From NCBI GenBank assembly GCA_028868395.1, contig JAGWUO010000001.1, positions 1 through 28,465 of the forward strand: a stretch of DNA of 28,465 nt, given 5' to 3'. The notes under the pieces were generated by a model, which was not told the origin of the DNA, did no database searches, and saw only the letters and a program-made list of their open reading frames with translations. Made by a program: the position numbers and the translations under genes. Shown one piece after another: positions 23,415 to 28,465 of this stretch. The stretch is from Cytophagales bacterium. GTDB taxonomy: Bacteria > Bacteroidota > Bacteroidia > Cytophagales > Spirosomataceae. Each line of letters begins with the position of its first letter. Positions within the stretch are counted from its first letter, which is position 1.

Positions 23415-24020
23415 ATGGCTAGATACACAGGTCCCAAATCCAAGATTGCACGTCGTTTCGGTGAAGCAATTCTAGGTCCGAGCAAAGCATTAGCTCGTAA
23501 AAACTATGCACCAGGTATGCACGGTAAAGGAAAACGTTCAAAGGTTTCTGAATACGCAGTGCAATTGAAAGAAAAGCAAAAAGTAAAATACACATACGGT
23601 ATTTTAGAACGCCAATTCGAAAACTTGTTCCACAAAGCTGCTGTTAAAGCAGGGATCACAGGTGAAAACTTGATCAAATTATGTGAAGCACGTTTAGATA
23701 ACACGGTTTATCGTTTAGGTATTGCTCCTACACGTCGTGCAGCGCGTCAATTAGTTATTCACAAACACATCATTGTAGACGGCGAAGTAGTAAATGTGCC
23801 ATCTTACTCTTTACGTCCAGGCCAATTAGTAGGTGTTCGTGCAAAATCAAAATCTCTAGAAGTAGTATCTAACTCATTAGCTGCTCGTTCTCCTAAGAAC
23901 TTCAACTGGTTAGAGTGGGATGGTGTTGAATTGGTAGGTAAATTTGTTGCTATGCCAGAAAGAGATCAGATTCCTGAAAACTTCAACGAACAAGCAATTG
24001 TCGAATTATACTCTAAGTAA
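23415..24020 (+). CDS. rpsD: 30S ribosomal protein S4, zinc-free form
   Basis: 201 residues. It starts [20 protein letters not shown], and an S4 RNA-binding domain is seen around [20 protein letters not shown]. No cysteine cluster occurs in the first 40 residues, so it is the zinc-independent form. It starts 16S rRNA assembly and guards fidelity. A structured gap precedes it, and a 9-bp hairpin spans its stop codon. Confidence 0.98.
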   Translation: MARYTGPKSKIARRFGEAILGPSKALARKNYAPGMHGKGKRSKVSEYAVQLKEKQKVKYTYGILERQFENLFHKAAVKAGITGENLIKLCEARLDNTVYRLGIAPTRRAARQLVIHKHIIVDGEVVNVPSYSLRPGQLVGVRAKSKSLEVVSNSLAARSPKNFNWLEWDGVELVGKFVAMPERDQIPENFNEQAIVELYSK

Positions 24021-24038
24021 TCTCCTAACGAGATTACT
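24016..24038 (+). other. Stem-loop spanning the rpsD stop codon
   Basis: AGTAATCTC-CTAAC-GAGATTACT: a perfect 9-bp stem whose 5' arm contains the TAA stop (24018-24020). There is no U-tract, so it is not a terminator; it could slow or reset ribosomes, or protect RNA ends, between rpsD and rpoA. Confidence 0.6.
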
Positions 24039-24094
24039 CGAGTTTATTAAGAGTACCAATAACGTTTTTTCAGTATCATTTTAAGCTACGAAAT

Positions 24095-25084
24095 ATGTCA
24101 ATATTAGCATTCCAAATGCCCGAAAAAGTTGTGATGGAAAAAGCCACAGACTTCCACGGGTTATTTGAGTTCAAGCCACTCGAAAAAGGTTACGGTGTTA
24201 CCATTGGTAACGCACTTCGTAGAATCTTACTTTCTTCATTAGAAGGATATGCTATAACAAGCGTTAAGATTTCTGGTGTGTTACACGAATTTTCTGCCAT
24301 TGAAGGCGTTCACGAAGATGTATCTGAGATCATCTTGAACTTGAAAAAAATTCGTTTCAAGAAGACACAAGAAATTTTGGATAACAAAGTTTCTATGAAA
24401 ATCAAAGGACAAACAGCTATCACAGCAGGTGATATCGCTAAGTTTACTCCTTATTTTCAAGTATTAAACCCTGAATTGGTTATCTGCAATTTAGATTCTT
24501 CTAAAGAAATCGAAATTGATTTAGTAATCGAAAAAGGTCGTGGTTATGTTGCCGCAGATGAGCCTCGCGCAAACGAGTTGCCATTCGGACACATCGCTAT
24601 CGATGCCATCTACACTCCAATCAAAAATGTGAAGTTCAGCATTGAGAACACACGTGTAGAGCAAAAAACGGATTATGAGAAATTAGTTTTAGATATCGAG
24701 ACGGATGGTTCAATCCACCCCGAAGATGCATTGAAAGGTGCAGCGTATATCTTGATCCAACACTTTATGTTGTTCTCTGATCAAACAATGACATTTGAAA
24801 CTCCTAAAGCAGAAGAAGACAATGTAGTAGATGAGGAATTACTTCACATGCGCAAGTTATTGAAGACTTCATTAGCTGACTTAGATTTATCTGTTCGTGC
24901 TTACAACTGCTTGAAATCAGCTGACGTTCGCACATTAGGTGAATTAGCGAAATTAGAAATCTCTGATATGATGAAGTTCCGTAATTTTGGAAAGAAATCA
25001 TTAACTGAATTAGAGCAATTGATCGAGGAAAAAGGTTTGACCTTTGGAATGGATGTTTCTAAATATCGTTTAGACGAAGATTAA
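24095..25084 (+). CDS. rpoA: RNA polymerase subunit alpha
   Basis: 329 residues. The N-terminal dimerisation domain includes [20 protein letters not shown] and [10 protein letters not shown]. The C-terminal DNA- and activator-binding domain begins near 250, with [19 protein letters not shown] from 267 and [14 protein letters not shown]. Complete at both ends. Placed between rpsD and rplQ as in other bacteria. Confidence 0.99.
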   Translation: MSILAFQMPEKVVMEKATDFHGLFEFKPLEKGYGVTIGNALRRILLSSLEGYAITSVKISGVLHEFSAIEGVHEDVSEIILNLKKIRFKKTQEILDNKVSMKIKGQTAITAGDIAKFTPYFQVLNPELVICNLDSSKEIEIDLVIEKGRGYVAADEPRANELPFGHIAIDAIYTPIKNVKFSIENTRVEQKTDYEKLVLDIETDGSIHPEDALKGAAYILIQHFMLFSDQTMTFETPKAEEDNVVDEELLHMRKLLKTSLADLDLSVRAYNCLKSADVRTLGELAKLEISDMMKFRNFGKKSLTELEQLIEEKGLTFGMDVSKYRLDED

Positions 25085-25107
25085 TTAATAATTTAAACAA
25101 AGTAATA

Positions 25108-25134
25108 GGTGGTTTGCCGCGAGGTAAACTAACC
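25108..25134 (+). other. rplQ leader stem-loop 1, GCGA loop
   Basis: GGTGGTTTGCC (25108-25118) pairs with GGTAAACTAACC (25123-25134) as an 11-bp stem with two G-U pairs and one bulged A, closed by a GNRA tetraloop (GCGA). Lies in the rpoA/rplQ gap. Confidence 0.6.
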
Positions 25135-25136
25135 GC

Positions 25137-25153
25137 AGCTCGCAAGAGCTTTT
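25137..25153 (+). other. rplQ leader stem-loop 2, GCAA loop, then TTTT
   Basis: AGCTC-GCAA-GAGCT is a 5-bp stem with a GNRA tetraloop, only two bases after stem-loop 1, followed by a T-run. Tandem GNRA hairpins could form a protein- or RNA-binding site or a weak attenuator ahead of rplQ. Confidence 0.55.
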
Positions 25154-25171
25154 AACTTACGAAATAACACA

Positions 25172-25774
25172 ATGAGACACGGTAAAAAATTTAATCACCT
25201 AGGAAGAACAGCCTCTCACAGAGCAGCGTTGTTATCAAACATGGCTTCTTCTTTGATCTTACACAAGCGTATTCAAACGACGGTAGCTAAGGCAAAGGAA
25301 TTACGTAAATACGTAGAGCCAATGATCACAAAGTCTAAAACAGATAGCACGAACAATCGTCGTGTCGTTTTCTCTTATTTGCAAAATAAGGATGCGATCA
25401 AAGAATTGTTCTCTATCGTTTCTGAGAAAGTAGCGAATCGTCCAGGTGGATATACACGTATTATCAAGTTAGGTAATCGTTTAGGTGATAACGCAGAAAT
25501 CTGCTTCATTGAATTAGTTGACTTCAACGAAACAATGTTAGCTGCATCAGCGGAGAAAGCGGGTAAAACTCGTCGTAGCCGTCGTGGTGGCGCTGCAAAA
25601 GCAACTGAAGCTGCGGCTCCAGTAGCGGCTGCTGAAGCACCATCTGCAGAAGTTGTTGAAGAAGCTCCAGCAGCGGAGGTAGTAGCTGAAGAGGCTGTTC
25701 CTGCAGCAGAAGAAGCTGCTCCAGAAGCACCAGCAACTGAGGAGTCCACAGAAGAAAAAGGAGAAGACGCTTAA
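25172..25774 (+). CDS. rplQ: 50S ribosomal protein L17 with long Ala/Glu-rich tail
   Basis: 200 residues; the L17 core occupies about 1-122 ([56 protein letters not shown]). It is followed by a short basic patch (KTRRSRRGG, 132-140) and a roughly 60-residue tail of alanine, glutamate, proline and valine ending [11 protein letters not shown]. The usual L17 ends near 120-130 residues. The tail is strongly acidic, low-complexity and likely disordered, unlike most ribosomal proteins. It is the last gene of the operon; the terminator follows. Confidence 0.97.
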   Translation: MRHGKKFNHLGRTASHRAALLSNMASSLILHKRIQTTVAKAKELRKYVEPMITKSKTDSTNNRRVVFSYLQNKDAIKELFSIVSEKVANRPGGYTRIIKLGNRLGDNAEICFIELVDFNETMLAASAEKAGKTRRSRRGGAAKATEAAAPVAAAEAPSAEVVEEAPAAEVVAEEAVPAAEEAAPEAPATEESTEEKGEDA

Positions 25775-25796
25775 TCTTTCTCTTTCCATTTTTTTT

Positions 25797-25831
25797 AAAG
25801 GGCTTCAACTTTCCGTTGAAGCCCTTTTTTT
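25797..25831 (+). terminator. Intrinsic terminator of the ribosomal-protein operon
   Basis: A perfect 13-bp stem (AAAGGGCTTCAAC, 25797-25809, with 25815-25827), a TTTCC loop, and T's running to 25831. It cleanly separates rplQ from carA. Confidence 0.92.
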
Positions 25832-25871
25832 AGGTAATGAGCATTTGACCCTTATTTTATAACAGCATTTT

Positions 25872-26972
25872 ATGAGATTTACCGAGTCCACACCAGCGGT
25901 TTTATTATTACAAGACGGAACTATATTCCACGGGAAAGCACTAGGAAAAATAGGTACTCACGGCGGTGAGATCTGTTTTAACACCGGTATGACGGGTTAT
26001 CAAGAAATTTATACTGATCCCTCTTACGCGGGACAGGTAATTATCAATACGACGGCTCACATTGGGAATTACGGTGTGATGCAAGAGAAGGAGGCGGAAT
26101 CGAACAAGGTCCAAATCGCCGGTATGGTTTGTAACGAATTTGCAAGCGTTCACTCGCGTGAAACGGCAGATGGGTCGTTACAAGACTATTTGGCGAATGC
26201 CGGAATTGTAGGAATCTCAGGAATCGACACTCGCGCACTCGTACGTCATATTCGTACAAAAGGGGTGATGAATTGCTTGATCTCTTCGGAGATTTTTGAT
26301 GAGGCTGCTTTACAAGCGGCTTTGGATAAAATTCCATCGATGGAAGGCTTAGAGTTGTCATCGCAAGTATGTACTCAAGAGCCCTATTTTTTAGGGGATG
26401 AAAAGGCGGAACGCAAAGTAGCTGTGTTAGATCTAGGTGTAAAAAGAAGTATTTTGTCGAATATTTCTGAGCGCGGATGCTACTTGAAAGTTTTCCCAGC
26501 TAAGACTCCTTTTGCTGAAATCGCTGCGTGGAATCCAGATGGATATTTTGTTTCAAATGGTCCAGGAGATCCAGCTGTGATGTCTTATGCGATTGAAACC
26601 GTAACGCAATTTTTAAATAGCGATAAACCCGTTTTTGGAATTTGCTTAGGTCACCAAATCTTAGCACAAGTTGTAGGCCTATCTACGTACAAAATGCACA
26701 ACGGTCACCGCGGTTTGAATCACCCAGTGAAAAACTTAGTGACAGGTCTTTCAGAAATTACTTCCCAAAATCACGGTTTTGCAGTGAAAATGGAAGAGTT
26801 AAAAGCCTCAGATCAAGCTGAGCTGACACATATTAACCTGAATGACCAAACGGTCGAGGGTTTACGTGTGAAAGGTCGCAAGGCATTCTCGGTGCAACAC
26901 CACCCTGAGGCGAGTCCAGGACCACACGATTCTCGTTACTTATTTGATCAGTTTATTGATCTAATGAAATAA
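25872..26972 (+). CDS. carA: Carbamoyl-phosphate synthase small (glutaminase) subunit
   Basis: 366 residues. The N-terminal CarA domain contains GTHGGEICFNTGMTGYQEIY; the C-terminal class I glutamine amidotransferase domain has the nucleophile in GICLGHQ (C258) and the HHPEASPGPHDS block (H344, E346). It supplies ammonia to CarB to make carbamoyl phosphate for arginine and pyrimidine synthesis. carB is not in the window. The gene lies just past the operon terminator with only 40 bases between; no clear promoter boxes were found there, so read-through or an atypical promoter may drive it. Confidence 0.98.
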   Translation: MRFTESTPAVLLLQDGTIFHGKALGKIGTHGGEICFNTGMTGYQEIYTDPSYAGQVIINTTAHIGNYGVMQEKEAESNKVQIAGMVCNEFASVHSRETADGSLQDYLANAGIVGISGIDTRALVRHIRTKGVMNCLISSEIFDEAALQAALDKIPSMEGLELSSQVCTQEPYFLGDEKAERKVAVLDLGVKRSILSNISERGCYLKVFPAKTPFAEIAAWNPDGYFVSNGPGDPAVMSYAIETVTQFLNSDKPVFGICLGHQILAQVVGLSTYKMHNGHRGLNHPVKNLVTGLSEITSQNHGFAVKMEELKASDQAELTHINLNDQTVEGLRVKGRKAFSVQHHPEASPGPHDSRYLFDQFIDLMK

Positions 26973-27002
26973 AAAAAAGCCCTGAGAGATCAGGGCTTTT
27001 TT
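26973..27002. terminator. Bidirectional terminator between carA and the convergent gene
   Basis: AAAAAAGCCCTGA (26973-26985), a GAGA loop and TCAGGGCTTTTTT (26990-27002) form a perfect 13-bp stem with T-runs on both strands, between two converging stop codons. The GAGA loop is the same as in the 1671-1702 terminator. Confidence 0.92.
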
Positions 27003-27003
27003 A

Positions 27004-28413
27004 TTAAGCTTGGTAGCCAAAGAGCGAATTCTCTTTGATCATTTTAGCCACGGATTTAGGAACTAACGGAATCCATTCATCGCCGCCGGATTGAATCATT
27101 TCAAGCACCTTATCCGTACGGATATTCATCAATTTTTCGTCGTAGTTCTGAATCTCTGCTAGCTTCTCATTATCTAGTAAATAGTTGAAAAGACCATTTA
27201 AATGAGCTTCTGGTTCGAAATTTTTCAGGTGGATAATGGACCCATTTTCAGCCACGGTAGGGTAGAGGTAAAGTTTGATGTTTTGGCCAAATAAACAACC
27301 AAAAGCACTCATAATTCCACCCGGAATATTTTTGTAATGTTTCTCTTCAAAGATATATTCTAAGTTAGGCATACCCATTACCAGCGCCATTTTTAACTTA
27401 GAGAATTGGCTTAAGAAGTCTACTAATTTGAAGTATTCGTGGAAGTTAGAGATTAATACGGTTTGGCCTAAGGAGCATAAGATATCCACGCGATCCAAGA
27501 AGTCTTTCTCATCGATTTTGTGCGTCTCATTCTCTAAGCTTTTCAGCGTCAATTCAGATAGTACGCAAATTTTATCATCATCTACATCGGGTTCTTGCTC
27601 GAACTGTGCGACGCCTTTCTTTAACATATCCGAGAAGATATTTGTCACAGGACGGAAACGACCGCGAACAGCCACGATGTGTTTTTTTGCCAAAGCATCA
27701 TACGGCTGCATCACCTTGCCATCCGGTCCAAAAACCGCCGCCTGCGTATAACCATGCTTCACTAAATACAATGACATCAAACGATTGTCGACCTCTTTAA
27801 AGTCCGGTCCCTCGAAGCGAATCATATCGATTTCGATCCGGTCTTTGGACAAATCATCTAATAGGGATAATAGTAATTTCTCAGGATCTTCGTGGTAATG
27901 GTAGCAGCCGTACAACAGGTTTACCCCGATTACCCCTAATGCCTGTTGTTGCAAGATATTATCATTATCCAGCATATTCACGTGGATAACGACATCATTA
28001 AAGCCACCGTTCGGAGTTAATTGAAAACGAAGTCCGATCCAGCCGTGAGCGTCATTTGTTTTCTGAAAATTTAACGCAGAAACAGTATCGGCAAAAGCAA
28101 AGAAACGTTTTTCAGACGCGGATTCTGTTAAACGAACATTCAATAACTTGAACTCGCGGTTTAACATTTTCATTAATCGCGGCTCGCACACATATTTTCC
28201 AGAAGCTTCTTCGCCATAAATGGCATCCGAAAAAGCCATATCATATGCGGAGATTGTTTTAGCGATGGTGCCTGATGCTCCGCCTGCTTTGAAGAAATTA
28301 GCCGCTACATCTTGACCTGCACCGATTTCCGCGAAGGAACCGTAAATGCTGCGGTCTAAATTGATTTGAAGTGCTTTTTGTTTAGTCCCTATGGATTTAA
28401 TGTGCGATGTCAT
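27004..28413 (-). CDS. Conserved-looking cytosolic protein of unknown function (469 residues)
   Basis: The start is taken at ATG 28413 (MTSHIKSIGTKQKALQINLD) rather than a TTG two codons upstream. No signal peptide, membrane segment or nucleotide-binding P-loop was found. The N-terminal half has a glycine-rich stretch FAEIGAGQDVAANFFKAGGA (28-47), the middle VIHVNMLDNDNILQQQALGV (142-161), and the C-terminal part DEKDFLDRVDILCSLGQTVL (301-320) and MGMPNLEYIFEEKHYKNIPG (347-366). It resembles proteins I have met in Bacteroidota genomes as hypothetical or with doubtful enzyme names, so I assign no function. It is convergent with carA across a shared terminator. The 52 bases upstream to the window edge show no clear promoter. 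Confidence 0.85.
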   Translation of the reverse strand: MTSHIKSIGTKQKALQINLDRSIYGSFAEIGAGQDVAANFFKAGGASGTIAKTISAYDMAFSDAIYGEEASGKYVCEPRLMKMLNREFKLLNVRLTESASEKRFFAFADTVSALNFQKTNDAHGWIGLRFQLTPNGGFNDVVIHVNMLDNDNILQQQALGVIGVNLLYGCYHYHEDPEKLLLSLLDDLSKDRIEIDMIRFEGPDFKEVDNRLMSLYLVKHGYTQAAVFGPDGKVMQPYDALAKKHIVAVRGRFRPVTNIFSDMLKKGVAQFEQEPDVDDDKICVLSELTLKSLENETHKIDEKDFLDRVDILCSLGQTVLISNFHEYFKLVDFLSQFSKLKMALVMGMPNLEYIFEEKHYKNIPGGIMSAFGCLFGQNIKLYLYPTVAENGSIIHLKNFEPEAHLNGLFNYLLDNEKLAEIQNYDEKLMNIRTDKVLEMIQSGGDEWIPLVPKSVAKMIKENSLFGYQA

Positions 28414-28465
28414 AGGCAATGTGTTAGGTTTGTTGACTTAGGCGTTTTATTAGTGTCGCAATTTA

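Noticed and set aside
25375..25808. Antisense open frames over rplQ
   Set aside because: They mirror the biased GCA/GAA codons of the L17 tail, have low-complexity products, and would run against the operon.

Overview
The window reads as Bacteroidota chromosome, most likely Cytophagales or a close relative; genus cannot be fixed by eye. Supporting this are promoters of the Bacteroidota type (TTG, 19-20 bases, then TAnnTTTG), A/T-rich starts with almost no Shine-Dalgarno sequences, a TonB-dependent receptor with a terminal aromatic barrel residue, a Bacteroidota-style LpxH-like/glycosyltransferase pair, and carA next to rplQ. No tRNA, rRNA, CRISPR array, transposase or phage gene was seen.

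Left part (1-9828), mixed housekeeping genes: the 3' end of a TonB-dependent receptor (+); a minus-strand pair of a glycosyltransferase and an LpxH-like metallophosphoesterase; a pirin (-); class II fructose-bisphosphate aldolase (-); then two secreted phosphoesterases on the + strand, one purple-acid-phosphatase-like and one a YncE-type beta-propeller fused to an alkaline-phosphatase-superfamily domain. The intergenic spaces hold unusual repeats: a 9-copy 7-bp tandem array with inverted copies facing it, and two related islands of short reused words on either side of the phosphoesterase pair.

Central part (10090-25831): a textbook promoter, a roughly 360-nt structured leader, then one long ribosomal-protein operon: rplC-rplD-rplW-rplB-rpsS-rplV-rpsC-rplP-rpmC-rpsQ-rplN-rplX-rplE-rpsN-rpsH-rplF-rplR-rpsE-rpmD-rplO-secY-map-infA-rpmJ-rpsM-rpsK-rpsD-rpoA-rplQ, closed by a strong terminator. 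rpsJ is not in front of rplC. Two small genes, rpmD and rpmJ, are annotated here from direct translation. Many gaps between these genes are 30-100 nt wide, and most carry their own small stem-loop. Two of these, in front of rplE and rplR (both encoding 5S rRNA-binding proteins), are near-identical copies. The leader holds a possible 21-codon upstream ORF overlapping one arm of a terminator-like stem.

Right part (25872-28465): carA, then a convergent bidirectional terminator, then a conserved-looking 469-residue cytosolic protein (-) whose function I cannot assign.

The strongest candidates for undescribed biology are RNA elements: the paired rplE/rplR hairpins, the rplC leader, and the general pattern of gap hairpins in the operon. 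The word-repeat islands and the unassigned 469-residue protein come next.
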